64,000 nt of DNA from Marinococcus luteus_A (GTDB lineage: Bacteria > Bacillota > Bacilli > Bacillales > Marinococcaceae). This document shows, one piece after another, positions 8,226 to 17,137 of this stretch. The first letter of the stretch is position 1. Every line of letters begins with the position of its first letter. A model generated the notes under the pieces. That model saw nothing but the letters and a program-made list of their open reading frames with translations, made no database searches and had not been told where the DNA came from. The stretch spans positions 1 through 64,000 of the forward strand of contig NZ_JAXRUV010000003.1 of assembly GCF_034497705.1 (NCBI RefSeq), read 5' to 3'. A program made the translations under genes and the position numbers.

Positions 8226-8266
8226 AAAGAGCTTCCGCAGGCAGCACCTGCGGAAGCTCTTTTTGA
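8224..8266. terminator. Bidirectional terminator between lepB and msrA
   Basis: An 18-bp perfect stem, AAAAAGAGCTTCCGCAGG with its complement, a 5-base loop and T runs on both strands. It separates the convergent genes. Confidence 0.93.
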
Positions 8267-8282
8267 TGGCTTATAATTTTTA

Positions 8283-8840
8283 TTAATTTCCGGGAGAACT
8301 GTCCCAGTGCGCTTCAATAAATTTGTCCCGGCCGGAGAGGGCGCGGTCCTTTTTATAGGCTTCCCGTTCTTTCTTATAAAAGTTCTGGTGGGATTCTTCA
8401 GCCGGATAAAAAGGCTCCGCCGGCCGGATCTCCGTAACTACAGGGTCACGGAACCGGCCGCTTTTTTCTACCTGCTGCCTCGATGCTTCCGCCAGCCGGC
8501 GCTGTTCTTCGGTATGATAGAAAATGGCCGTTTGGTATTGAGGCCCTCGGTCGTGAAACTGACCATGGGGGTCTGTCGGATCAATTTGAGGCCAGTATAG
8601 ATCGAGGAGCTGCTGATAGGAAAACAGTGCAGGGTCAAACTCAATCTGAACTGCTTCCCTGTGCCCTGTTGTGCCGGCTTTCACCTCGTCGTACGAAGGA
8701 TGTGCGACGCTGCCGCCGGTATAGCCGGACGTAATGGATATAATGCCGGGAAGCTCGTCAAAAGGCTGCACCATACACCAAAAGCAACCGCCGGCAAAGG
8801 TTGCCAGTTCTTTATTTTTTGTCTCGTTTTGCTGGGTCAT
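8283..8840 (-). CDS. msrA: Peptide methionine-S-sulfoxide reductase A
   Basis: Repairs oxidised methionine (S-sulfoxide) in proteins. The 185-residue protein has the GCFWC active-site motif near the N-terminus, SGYTGG, HREAVQIEFDP and the C-terminal RDPVVTEI segment. Apart from the two cysteines of the GCFWC motif no further Cys is present, so any recycling must use the second of these or an outside thiol. An upstream in-frame GTG at 8849 exists; the ATG at 8840 is better spaced from GGACGG. There is no msrB domain or gene next to it. Confidence 0.94.
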   Translation of the reverse strand: MTQQNETKNKELATFAGGCFWCMVQPFDELPGIISITSGYTGGSVAHPSYDEVKAGTTGHREAVQIEFDPALFSYQQLLDLYWPQIDPTDPHGQFHDRGPQYQTAIFYHTEEQRRLAEASRQQVEKSGRFRDPVVTEIRPAEPFYPAEESHQNFYKKEREAYKKDRALSGRDKFIEAHWDSSPGN

Positions 8841-8958
8841 TGCGAACACCGTCCATCACCTGTATAGTATTTTTTGTATTTGTGTAAAGTATAGCACAGC
8901 AAAAAGCAGTCGTAATTCAAAAAGCCTGAACACGAAAGACAGATAAAGGAGGGAAGAT

Positions 8959-9504
8959 ATGCTTACCGGCCAAAAAATTCTGCCAGCAGCCCGCAATGAA
9001 AGGGAGTTTGAAAAAGCACTCAAAACCTCCGGGCAGTACGTCGTCATTTTGAATGTGCATCTGGCGAAGCTTAAAAGCCTGATTCAGTTAAGCAAGCGGG
9101 CAGATAAAAAAGTGCTGCTGCATGCAGATCTGGTCCAGGGACTTGCTCATGATGATTCCGCGGCCCAGTTTTTATGCCAGAATATCCGCCCGGACGGGTT
9201 AATCAGTACCCGAAGGCAGATTCTTACAACTGCTAAAAAAAATAATCTTATTACGGTGCAGCGTTTGTTTTTATTGGATTCACTGGCACTTGAAACAAGC
9301 TTTAAGCTGCTTGAAGACATTAAACCGGACATGGTAGAGCTTCTGCCGGGTATTGTACCGTCCATGATTAAGGAAGTAGCCGAAAGTAAAAATGTACCTG
9401 TTATTGCAGGCGGTCTGATTCGTTCGCAGCAAGAAGTTTCCGCCGCCTGGAACGCAGGAGCATCGGCCATATCGACGACGGAAAAATCATTATGGCCAAT
9501 ATAG
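8959..9504 (+). CDS. glpP: Glycerol uptake operon antiterminator
   Basis: GlpP binds the leader of glp mRNAs in the presence of glycerol-3-phosphate and prevents early termination. The 181-residue protein has the family layout of a small TIM-barrel-like fold: an HADLVQGLAHD segment, PDGLISTR, DMVELLPG and PVIAGGLIRS close to the likely ligand phosphate site. AAAGGAGG precedes the ATG. It is followed 26 bases later by glpK, and its RNA target is the hairpin before glpD at 11100-11147. Confidence 0.95.
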   Translation: MLTGQKILPAARNEREFEKALKTSGQYVVILNVHLAKLKSLIQLSKRADKKVLLHADLVQGLAHDDSAAQFLCQNIRPDGLISTRRQILTTAKKNNLITVQRLFLLDSLALETSFKLLEDIKPDMVELLPGIVPSMIKEVAESKNVPVIAGGLIRSQQEVSAAWNAGASAISTTEKSLWPI

Positions 9505-9530
9505 AGAATAGACAAGTGGAGGAAACAACG

Positions 9531-11027
9531 ATGACTGAAAAGAAATACATTCTCGCAATCGACCAGGGAACAACCAGTTCAAGAGCTATATTGTTTGACC
9601 AGGAAGGCCGGATTGCAGGCAGCGAACAGCGTGAATTGGAGCAGTACTTCCCCCGTGCCGGGTGGGTGGAGCACAATGCTAATGAAATCTGGTCCGGGGT
9701 GCTCGGCTGCATTGCCGGAGTGCTTGAAAACAATGAAGTTTCTCCAAAGCAGATCAGCGGTCTCGGTATTACTAATCAACGTGAAACTACAGTAGTGTGG
9801 GATAAGCATACGGGAAAACCGGTGTATCACGCGTTAGTATGGCAGTCGCGGCAGACCGCTTCTATCTGTGAGGAGTTAAAGCAGCAGGGATATGAAAAAA
9901 TGGTAAGAAGCAAAACGGGTCTGCTTCTTGATCCTTACTTTTCGGGAACGAAAGTAAAATGGATTCTCGATAATATTCAGGGAACAAAGGAAAAAGCAGA
10001 ACAGGGAGATTTGTTGTTTGGTACGATCGATACGTGGCTGATCTGGAGGTTAACCGGCGGAAAAGCTCATGTAACGGATTATTCCAATGCGTCACGTACG
10101 ATGATGTTTAACATTTATGATTTAACCTGGGATGAGGAGCTTCTGAAAATGCTTGATATTCCAGAAGCGATGCTTCCTGAAGTGAAGTCGTCGTCGGAAA
10201 TATACGGCTATACCGTGGATTACCACTTTTTCGGCGAAGAAATACCAATCGCTTCGGCTGCGGGAGATCAGCATGCAGCGTTGTTTGGGCAGACATGCTT
10301 TGATGAGGGCATGGTAAAAAATACTTACGGGACCGGCTGCTTTATGCTGATGCAGACAGGAGAGACTCCGATTCATTCTGACAATGGACTGCTTACCACC
10401 ATCGCATGGGGGCTCGACGGAAAAGTGAAATATGCCCTCGAAGGAAGTATATTTGTAGCAGGCTCAGCTGTGCAGTGGCTGAAGGACGGCATGCGCCTGA
10501 TTGACTCCTCCTCTGCTTCTGAAACCTATGCCCTGCGTGTGAACGACAGTGAGGGTGTGTACGTTGTGCCAGCCTTTACCGGCCTTGGGGCCCCTTATTG
10601 GGACAGTGAGGTCCGGGGCGCAGTATTTGGCCTTACCCGCGGCACCGAAAAAGAACATTTTATCCGGGCGACCCTTGAGGCGCTCGCATATCAGACGAAA
10701 GACGTGCTTGATGTTATGAGGGAGGACGCAGGCATGAAAGTGAAAACATTACGTGTCGACGGCGGCGTTGTACCGAATAACTTCCTCATGCAGTTTCAGT
10801 GCGATATGGCTGAAGTCCGGGTGGAGCGCCCGTACGTACTGGAAACGACGGCACTTGGGGCGGCTTATCTTGCAGGCCTTGCTACAGGCTTTTGGAAAAA
10901 CAAAGAAGAGCTTATGGATAAATGGGAGCTCGAAAAATCGTTTGATGTGCATATGGAAGACGAAAAGCGGGAAGAACACTACGCAGGATGGAAAAAAGCG
11001 GTTGATGCAGCACGTGCGTTTAAGTAA
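9531..11027 (+). CDS. glpK: Glycerol kinase
   Basis: Phosphorylates glycerol to sn-glycerol-3-phosphate. 498 residues with the FGGY-family ATP motif DQGTTSSRA near the start, the glycerol-binding WQSRQT segment and GAPYWDSEVRGAVFGLTRGT near the C-terminal signature. His232 in the YHFFGEE loop corresponds to the histidine that the PTS protein HPr phosphorylates to activate glycerol kinases of Gram-positive bacteria, so control by PTS sugars is likely. The ATG at 9531 follows GTGGAGG; the earlier in-frame reading overlaps glpP. No glpF permease gene lies between glpP and glpK. Confidence 0.97.
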   Translation: MTEKKYILAIDQGTTSSRAILFDQEGRIAGSEQRELEQYFPRAGWVEHNANEIWSGVLGCIAGVLENNEVSPKQISGLGITNQRETTVVWDKHTGKPVYHALVWQSRQTASICEELKQQGYEKMVRSKTGLLLDPYFSGTKVKWILDNIQGTKEKAEQGDLLFGTIDTWLIWRLTGGKAHVTDYSNASRTMMFNIYDLTWDEELLKMLDIPEAMLPEVKSSSEIYGYTVDYHFFGEEIPIASAAGDQHAALFGQTCFDEGMVKNTYGTGCFMLMQTGETPIHSDNGLLTTIAWGLDGKVKYALEGSIFVAGSAVQWLKDGMRLIDSSSASETYALRVNDSEGVYVVPAFTGLGAPYWDSEVRGAVFGLTRGTEKEHFIRATLEALAYQTKDVLDVMREDAGMKVKTLRVDGGVVPNNFLMQFQCDMAEVRVERPYVLETTALGAAYLAGLATGFWKNKEELMDKWELEKSFDVHMEDEKREEHYAGWKKAVDAARAFK

Positions 11028-11036
11028 ACATATCGG

Positions 11037-11065
11037 TTGCATTTGAATGAAAGAGCGATTACAAT
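11037..11065 (+). promoter_or_regulatory. Promoter of glpD
   Basis: TTGCAT at 11037-11042 and TACAAT at 11060-11065 with a 17-base spacer. Transcripts would start near 11072 and run into the leader terminator, giving glpD a promoter of its own besides read-through from glpK. Confidence 0.6.
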
Positions 11066-11099
11066 TAGGTTAAGTTAATAAATGGTCGGAGATGCAGAG

Positions 11100-11147
11100 A
11101 GACCGCAGATACCCTTCACCCTAGAAGAGGAGATCTGCGGTCTTTTT
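11100..11147 (+). terminator. glpD leader terminator, GlpP antitermination target
   Basis: AGACCGCAGAT pairs with ATCTGCGGTCT (11 bp, 21-base loop) and is followed by six T. It lies in the untranslated leader of glpD, 34 bases before the start codon. An inverted repeat at this place is what GlpP is known to control in B. subtilis; that glpP lies in the same cluster supports the assignment. Confidence 0.82.
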
Positions 11148-11180
11148 TACTCTCTGATATTGTAAAAGGGGATGAAATGA

Positions 11181-12869
11181 ATGGCAGATCAGCATTTTTC
11201 AGCACTATCACGTAAATCACGTTTGAAAAATATGACAGAGACCCACCTCGACGTGCTAGTTATCGGAGGCGGCATTACCGGAGCGGGCATTACACTGGAC
11301 GCCACAGCCCGTGGCCTTAACACGGCCTGCATTGAAATGCAGGACTTTGCAGCAGGTACATCCAGCCGTTCCACTAAGCTTGTACACGGAGGACTGCGTT
11401 ACCTTGAACAGTTTGAAATTAAACTTGTAGCCGAGGTAGGAAGAGAAAGGGCCATTGTGTATGAAAATGCGCCTCACGTAACCGAGCCGGAGTGGATGCT
11501 TCTCCCGATCGTGAAAGGCGGAAACCTTGGGAAAACATCTACCTCTTTCGGCCTGCAGGTGTACGATCGTCTGGCTCAGGTAAACAAGCACGAGCGCCGC
11601 TACATGCTCAACAAAAAAAGAACTCTGGAAAAAGAACCACTGCTCCGTGAAGAAAACCTTCTCGGCGGGGGCGTCTATGTTGAATACCGTACGGACGATG
11701 CAAGACTGACCCTCGAAGCAATGAAAAAAGCAGTGGAGCTCGGCGCAGACGCTGTTAACTATGCCAAAGCAACTGATCTTTTATATGACAATGGCAAGCT
11801 TGTCGGTGTCGAAGTGAAAGACTTAATCAATAATGAAACCCACCGCATTTATGCGGATCATGTTGTGAACGCTGCCGGCCCATGGGTGGATACGCTCAGA
11901 AAAGTAGACGGCTCCAACAAAGGCAAACTTCTGCATCATACAAAAGGCATCCATCTTGTGTTTGACCTCAGCCGCTTCCCGCTCCGCCAGGCTACGTATT
12001 TTGACGCTCCAGACGGACGGATGATCTTTGCCATCCCAAGGGGGAATAAAGCGTACGTAGGCACGACAGATACGGATTACGGTGCAAACCTGGAAGAGCC
12101 TCGCGTGTCCCGGGAAGACCGCGACTATATTTTAGAAGTTACAAATTATGAATTCCCAACCCTGAAGCTGAAGGCAGAGGATGTGGAATCGAGCTGGTCC
12201 GGCATTCGTCCGCTCATTCAGGAGGAAGGAAAATCAGCCTCTGAAATTTCCCGTAAAGATGAAATTTTCATTTCTGAGTCCGGACTGATTTCCATTGCAG
12301 GCGGTAAACTGACCGGCTACCGCAAAATGGCAGAGCGGATTGTCGACGTAGTAGTTGATAAGATGGGTATCCACGCACCGTGTCCAACCCAGGATATCCG
12401 GCTTTCCGGCGGTGAAGTGGGCGGGTCTTCCGGCTATGAAACCTTTGCCGTTAAAGAAGCGTACCGCGGCGAAGCGCTTGGTATGACCAGAGATGAAACA
12501 GAAGACCTGTTCCGCTTCTACGGGGCGAACGGCCTGAAAATGCTTGAACTGCTCGAAGAGAACCTTGAAGAAGCGAAAAACAGCGGTATGCCGTTAAAGC
12601 TCGCTGCACGGCTGTTGTACGCGCTCGAGTACGAAATGGCAGTTACGCCGCTTGACTTCCTGAACAGAAGAACGGCCTTCCTGTTCTTTGACATGCCGGA
12701 GCTGAAGCGCTGGAAAGAACCGGTAACGGCATTTATGAAAAAATCGTTGAACTGGTCCGAGGAAGAAACGAAAGCCTACACTGAAGAGCTTGAGTCCGAA
12801 ATTGCCTATGCGACGAAGCCTTATGAAGACGTGGAGGATCAGAAAGCCAGGGAAAAACAAGCAAATTAA
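11181..12869 (+). CDS. glpD: Aerobic glycerol-3-phosphate dehydrogenase
   Basis: FAD-dependent membrane-associated enzyme that oxidises glycerol-3-phosphate to dihydroxyacetone phosphate and passes electrons to quinone. The 562-residue protein has the FAD dinucleotide-binding motif GGGITGAG at residues 29-36, the TSSRSTKLVHGGLRYLE signature, AIPRGNKAYVGTTDTDY and a helical C-terminal domain. It follows glpP-glpK and its own regulated leader, completing a glycerol utilisation set without a transporter. Confidence 0.97.
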   Translation: MADQHFSALSRKSRLKNMTETHLDVLVIGGGITGAGITLDATARGLNTACIEMQDFAAGTSSRSTKLVHGGLRYLEQFEIKLVAEVGRERAIVYENAPHVTEPEWMLLPIVKGGNLGKTSTSFGLQVYDRLAQVNKHERRYMLNKKRTLEKEPLLREENLLGGGVYVEYRTDDARLTLEAMKKAVELGADAVNYAKATDLLYDNGKLVGVEVKDLINNETHRIYADHVVNAAGPWVDTLRKVDGSNKGKLLHHTKGIHLVFDLSRFPLRQATYFDAPDGRMIFAIPRGNKAYVGTTDTDYGANLEEPRVSREDRDYILEVTNYEFPTLKLKAEDVESSWSGIRPLIQEEGKSASEISRKDEIFISESGLISIAGGKLTGYRKMAERIVDVVVDKMGIHAPCPTQDIRLSGGEVGGSSGYETFAVKEAYRGEALGMTRDETEDLFRFYGANGLKMLELLEENLEEAKNSGMPLKLAARLLYALEYEMAVTPLDFLNRRTAFLFFDMPELKRWKEPVTAFMKKSLNWSEEETKAYTEELESEIAYATKPYEDVEDQKAREKQAN

Positions 12870-12880
12870 TGAAATTGCAT

Positions 12881-12919
12881 AAAACGCCTGCTCTTTAACC
12901 GGAGCGGGCGTTTTGTTTT
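12881..12919 (+). terminator. Terminator after glpD
   Basis: AAAACGCCTGCTC pairs with GAGCGGGCGTTTT with one T-G pair inside the stem, followed by GTTTTG. Confidence 0.82.
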
Positions 12920-13037
12920 GGAAAGGAGAAAAGAACGAATGCCGGAAAACCATGGTAGAAATGCGTGCTTTCTTATATACTGGTAACAGACATATTTACT
13001 GAGAAATACAATAAACGCTTCAGGAGTGATTATACAT

Positions 13038-14777
13038 ATGAGTTGGACGGACCATTGGAATCGATGGAAAAACCATGCTTTTATAGAAGAAGCATGGAAA
13101 GAAAAGCTTCACGAACTGGACGAAACAAATGCAGAGGATTACTTTTATCAATATCTTACATTTGGGACCGGGGGTATGCGCGGAGAAATCGGGCCTGGAA
13201 CGAATAGGATGAATACATATACGATCCGCCGTGCAGCAGAAGGTCTTGCGCGTTATATTGAAAATGCCGGTGCTGAAGCAAAATCCAGAGGAGTGGCTAT
13301 TGCGTTTGACCCGCGCCACTATTCGGAAAAATTTGCCCTTGAAACAGCACAGACGCTCGGGGCACATGGTATCCAGGTATACTTGTTTGAAGATCTGCGC
13401 CCGACCCCGGAGCTTTCATTTGCGGTGCGTAGAACCTATGCATTTGCCGGTGTAGTAATCACAGCAAGTCATAACCCACCGGAATATAATGGGTTTAAGG
13501 TCTACGGTGAAGATGGGGGCCAGTTCCCGCCGGGGCCTGCAGACGAATTGGTCACCTACGTGGAATCGGTGGAAAATGAGCTGGAAATCCGGGTGAAGGA
13601 CAGTGGGAACATGCAGGAGGAAGGCCTGCTCTTAATGCTGGGCGAAGAAACTGATGCAGCTTACGACAAAGCGCTGCAGTCCATTCTGCTGCAGCCGGAG
13701 ATGATCAAAGAAGGCGGAAGCGATTTGAACGTAGTGTTCACCCCGCTGCACGGCACAGCGAAGGACCCGGTGTTGCGGGCACTCGCTGCAGCTGGTTTTC
13801 ACAACGTATCGACAGTGGAGGAGCAGTTAACGCCTGATCCGGAATTCTCCACCGTGCAGAGCCCGAACCCTGAAGAAAAAGAGGCTTTTGCAAAAGCTAT
13901 CCAAGTAGGTGAAAACAGTAACGCAGATATACTGATTGCCACCGATCCTGATGCGGACAGGATTGGTCTGGCGGCAAAAGACAGCAGCGGTGAGTTTGCG
14001 GTGCTCACTGGAAACCAGACCGGGGCGCTTCTTCTTGATTATCTTCTCATGCAAAAGAAAAAGTCAGGGTCCCTTCCGTCAAACGGCATAGTGATGAAAA
14101 CGATCGTTACCTCTGAACTGGGAAGAGCTATAGCAGAACATTACGGTCAGGCATGCAAGGATACGCTCACCGGGTTTAAATTCATTGGTGAAAAAATCAA
14201 AACCTATAATGAAACAGGGGAATACGCCTTTCAGTTTGGTTATGAGGAATCCTACGGATATTTGATCGGAGACTTTGTACGCGATAAAGATGCGGTGCAG
14301 GCGGCGCTTTTAATCTCGGAGATGGCCCTGTGGCACAAAAAGCAGGGGCGCACTGTGTATGAAGGGCTGATGGATATTTACAGTCGTTATGGATATTTCA
14401 TGGAAGGGCTGGATTCTTTAACGAAAAAAGGAAAAGAAGGCGCTGTGCAAATCGATCATCTGATCGAAACGTTCCGCAAGGAGCCGCCTGAACGGGTAAG
14501 TGATGCTTCTATTCAGAAGGTGGAGGATTACAAAACGGGAGAACGTACGTATTTGCTTGAAAATGGGAAAACAGAACCTATTCAGCTTCCGTCTTCGAAT
14601 GTGCTGAAGTTTTTTACAGATGATGAATCCTGGTTCTGTCTTCGTCCTTCAGGCACAGAGCCGAAAGTGAAATTTTATTTCGGTGTTAAGGGAGAGACGT
14701 TCAAACAGACAGAGGAAAAGCTTCTTCAGCTGAAAATGGACGTTATGGCAATGGTGCATGAACGTCTCGGAGATTAA
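13038..14777 (+). CDS. pgcA: Phosphoglucomutase
   Basis: Alpha-phosphohexomutase converting glucose-6-phosphate and glucose-1-phosphate, needed for UDP-glucose, teichoic acid glucosylation and glycolipid anchors. 579 residues with the phosphoserine loop TASHNPPEYNGFKVY (Ser144), the Mg loop DPDADRIG, the sugar-binding loop EESYG and the phosphate loop RPSGTEPK. The size and RxGTGGMRGE start are those of B. subtilis PgcA. The ATG at 13038 is chosen over the in-frame GTG at 13026, which lies inside the AGGAG ribosome-binding region. No partner gene is adjacent on the same transcript. Confidence 0.95.
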   Translation: MSWTDHWNRWKNHAFIEEAWKEKLHELDETNAEDYFYQYLTFGTGGMRGEIGPGTNRMNTYTIRRAAEGLARYIENAGAEAKSRGVAIAFDPRHYSEKFALETAQTLGAHGIQVYLFEDLRPTPELSFAVRRTYAFAGVVITASHNPPEYNGFKVYGEDGGQFPPGPADELVTYVESVENELEIRVKDSGNMQEEGLLLMLGEETDAAYDKALQSILLQPEMIKEGGSDLNVVFTPLHGTAKDPVLRALAAAGFHNVSTVEEQLTPDPEFSTVQSPNPEEKEAFAKAIQVGENSNADILIATDPDADRIGLAAKDSSGEFAVLTGNQTGALLLDYLLMQKKKSGSLPSNGIVMKTIVTSELGRAIAEHYGQACKDTLTGFKFIGEKIKTYNETGEYAFQFGYEESYGYLIGDFVRDKDAVQAALLISEMALWHKKQGRTVYEGLMDIYSRYGYFMEGLDSLTKKGKEGAVQIDHLIETFRKEPPERVSDASIQKVEDYKTGERTYLLENGKTEPIQLPSSNVLKFFTDDESWFCLRPSGTEPKVKFYFGVKGETFKQTEEKLLQLKMDVMAMVHERLGD

Positions 14778-14849
14778 AAAAGGCTGTAGAGCAAAAAGAA
14801 GGTGCCGCCTGTTTTTACCTTCTGACGAATCAAAAGGAGGTCACTTTGC

Positions 14850-15674
14850 ATGCAGTCATGGGTAGAAGACTATTTACACATTTTGAAGCTGAAAATAGAA
14901 CAGCCGGATGTTCGGTTTTTGACAAAGTTGATTCGCTCCCATCTGCAGCAGTTTCCATTTGAAAACGTAGGTAAATTAATTGAAGCAGGGGAGAACGCAG
15001 AAAACAGGGTACCGATGTCAGTTGATTCATTTTTGTACCGGCGCCAGGTATACCAGATGGGGGGAACATGCTATACGTTGAATAGCCACTTTCAACAGTT
15101 GCTGGAGGCACTGGGGTTCTCCACCCGGCTCATTTATTTGAATGAAGACCACGTGTCAGTACGGGTGGAAACAAACCAGCCAGGGTCTCCCCCTTATTTT
15201 GTAGACGTAGGCACGACCGCTCCGTTATTTGAACCGATCCCTCTTCGCAGAGGAATGGAACGCTCAAAAAAATTTGACGGCGAGCAGCTGATATTTCATT
15301 ATCAGAAAGAGGCACGGCTGTACCGTTATATACGTATGAAAGACGGCAAACAGGCGGATGAGTCGTGGATGTTTGACCCTGACATAGAAGCAGGGGAGGG
15401 AGATCTGCGAGAAAAGGTCGGCAGATCTTACGGCCCGGGCGCGCCGTATATGAACCAGCTGCGTCTGCAGCTTTGGGTCCCGGAAAAATATCTGCTGCTG
15501 TCTTTGAAAAACAATAAACTTATTGCCCGAAAAGCAAATGGCGCTACTGTGACAAAGTATATACATGATTTTCCGGCTCTTCAACGAGTGGTCCAGGAGG
15601 ATTTTCGTCTGCATTATCTCCCGGTTCTTCAGGCAGCTTCACAGCTCGAAAAACGTATGTCCTGGGCGTTCTAA
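14850..15674 (+). CDS. Arylamine N-acetyltransferase family protein
   Basis: Member of the NAT family, which acetylates arylamines or acylates other amines from acyl-CoA. The catalytic triad is visible: Cys74 in GGTCYTLN, His101 in DHVSVRVE and Asp119 in FVDVG. The QFPFENV motif at residues 34-40 is also typical. 274 residues is normal for the family. Preceded by AAAGGAGG and closed by its own terminator. The natural substrate cannot be told from the sequence. Confidence 0.9.
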   Translation: MQSWVEDYLHILKLKIEQPDVRFLTKLIRSHLQQFPFENVGKLIEAGENAENRVPMSVDSFLYRRQVYQMGGTCYTLNSHFQQLLEALGFSTRLIYLNEDHVSVRVETNQPGSPPYFVDVGTTAPLFEPIPLRRGMERSKKFDGEQLIFHYQKEARLYRYIRMKDGKQADESWMFDPDIEAGEGDLREKVGRSYGPGAPYMNQLRLQLWVPEKYLLLSLKNNKLIARKANGATVTKYIHDFPALQRVVQEDFRLHYLPVLQAASQLEKRMSWAF

Positions 15675-15675
15675 T

Positions 15676-15716
15676 AAAAAATGCTCCAGCTGGTCGTTCC
15701 AGCTGGAGCATTTTTT
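15676..15716. terminator. Bidirectional terminator between the NAT gene and acyP
   Basis: AAAAAATGCTCCAGCTGG with its perfect complement around a 5-base loop, T runs on both strands. Confidence 0.93.
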
Positions 15717-15722
15717 ATTTAA

Positions 15723-15995
15723 TTAGAAGCGGACGTCAAAGGACTCGTTATGGTCGACAGAATCAATGTCGGACGTTTCGAGGCGCTCCACGGTGGAAAA
15801 AGGGCTGCCTTCCTGTACTGCGACAAGAAAGCGATCCATATCCTGGGGCGTTCCTTCAGCTTCAATTTCAACAACTCCGTTTGCTTTATTGCGAACCCAG
15901 CCGTGAATGTTGTGTTTAACTGCTTCTGACTGGGTGAACTGCCGGAAGCCGACGCCCTGGACGTTCCCGTGTACTTCTACATGATAGCGTTTCAT
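15723..15995 (-). CDS. acyP: Acylphosphatase
   Basis: Small enzyme that hydrolyses acyl phosphates. The 90-residue protein has the GNVQGVGFRQF motif with the phosphate-binding Arg18 and Asn36 in GWVRNKANG, the two catalytic residues of the family. The second of two nearby ATG codons is chosen because AAAGGAG stands 7 bases before it and abuts the first. It is the last gene of a minus-strand group ampS-pdxK-small ORF-acyP. Confidence 0.93.
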   Translation of the reverse strand: MKRYHVEVHGNVQGVGFRQFTQSEAVKHNIHGWVRNKANGVVEIEAEGTPQDMDRFLVAVQEGSPFSTVERLETSDIDSVDHNESFDVRF

Positions 15996-16016
15996 GTGCA
16001 TGCTCCTTTCCGTGGT

Positions 16017-16253
16017 TCATACTTTTTTAAAATGCTGCTGAAACCAGTGGTCCTGTTCTGGCGAAGGATGCTCACTGATTACATGCATCACGTCTTCTTC
16101 GTCGGTAGCCATCCAGACTCCGCTTTCATCAAAAAAGCCCGGGTATATATAGCCGTGACGAAAAAGCAGCTGCGGCGGATAGATTTCGATGACATCCATT
16201 TCGACGTGCTTATAAACACTTTTCGTGCATTGAAATAGTTCCAATATGGTCAC
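16017..16253 (-). CDS. Hypothetical small protein upstream of acyP
   Basis: Up to 78 residues, acidic and aromatic, with no motif that I recognise and no membrane span. A GTG start is at 16253; a TTG three codons later (16244) has AGGTG about 6 bases upstream and may be the true start. It fills the gap between pdxK and acyP in the same direction and ends 21 bases before acyP starts, which favours a real gene. A reading frame on the opposite strand covers the same bases but has no ribosome-binding site. Confidence 0.5.
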   Translation of the reverse strand: MTILELFQCTKSVYKHVEMDVIEIYPPQLLFRHGYIYPGFFDESGVWMATDEEDVMHVISEHPSPEQDHWFQQHFKKV

Positions 16254-16287
16254 CTGCTTATTTTCGGTCTGGTAGCCGAAAACATAT

Positions 16288-17106
16288 TTAAGCCTGGGGA
16301 GCGCGGTGGCGGTAGGCAGTGTGGTTTACAGAACCAACATGTTCGTTCAGGCGGAAGGAATCCTGAATAGAAGCTTGAATGAACTGTTTTGCTGTATGAA
16401 TTGCTTCCCGTACGCTCTTTCCGTTTGCAAGCTCCGCAGTAATAGCAGCAGAAAACGTACAGCCGGCCCCGTGAGTATAATCCGTATTAATCTTTTCGGA
16501 TTCGATATATTCAAAGCTGTTACCGTCATAAAGCACGTCGATTGACTTCTCTGCTCCGGTTTCTCCTCCGCCTTTAATAATAACAAAGGACGGGCCGAGC
16601 TGATAAATTTTTTCGGCAGCTGCTTTCATGTCTTCAAGTGATTGCGGCAGTGATACCTGGGCGAGCTGGGAGGCTTCAAATAAATTAGGAGTCACAATAA
16701 ATGCCTTTGGCACAAGCGTATCCCGCAAATAAGCATCCATCTCCGGATTAACTGGCTCATCGGCGCCTTTACATACCATCACCGGGTCCACCACCAGCTG
16801 TTCTATCCGGTGCTCATCTAATTTTTTTGCTACCAGCTCGATGACTTCTTTTGAGCCGAGCATCCCTGTTTTTGCGGCTTGAACCCCGATCCCTTTTAAC
16901 ACTGTATCAAGTTGTGCCTCGAGCGTGGCCGTGTCGATAGGATAGACGCGGTGAAACCAGTCATTATCAGGGTCCTGGGCCACAATGGTAGTCAGGGAGA
17001 CCATTCCGTAAGTGCCGAGCTCCTGAAATGTTTTTAAATCTGCCTGGATGCCGGCACCTCCACTTGTATCGGAGCCGGCTATCGTCAGCGTTTTAGGTAG
17101 ACTCAT
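16288..17106 (-). CDS. pdxK: Pyridoxine / hydroxymethylpyrimidine kinase
   Basis: Ribokinase-fold kinase of the ThiD group. The 272-residue protein opens with TIAGSDTSGGAGIQADLKTF and has the anion-hole motif THGAGCTFSAA near the C-terminus. The VMVCKGADEP stretch and the overall sequence recall B. subtilis PdxK, a ThiD-like enzyme that phosphorylates pyridoxine, pyridoxal and pyridoxamine in vitamin B6 salvage and also hydroxymethylpyrimidine. A plain ThiD role cannot be excluded because no thi gene or thi-box is nearby. AAAGGAG precedes the ATG; 31 bases separate it from ampS. Confidence 0.88.
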   Translation of the reverse strand: MSLPKTLTIAGSDTSGGAGIQADLKTFQELGTYGMVSLTTIVAQDPDNDWFHRVYPIDTATLEAQLDTVLKGIGVQAAKTGMLGSKEVIELVAKKLDEHRIEQLVVDPVMVCKGADEPVNPEMDAYLRDTLVPKAFIVTPNLFEASQLAQVSLPQSLEDMKAAAEKIYQLGPSFVIIKGGGETGAEKSIDVLYDGNSFEYIESEKINTDYTHGAGCTFSAAITAELANGKSVREAIHTAKQFIQASIQDSFRLNEHVGSVNHTAYRHRAPQA

Positions 17107-17137
17107 AATAATCTCCTTTCAAAAAATGATAGAAAAG

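Noticed and set aside
15969..16238. Plus-strand ORF of 89 codons opposite the small gene upstream of acyP
   Set aside because: It runs against the operon direction, overlaps the acyP start region and has no ribosome-binding site.
16288..17106. Call as plain thiD
   Set aside because: Sequence details recall PdxK of Bacillus more and no thiamine genes or thi-box are near; the ThiD role is kept only as an alternative.
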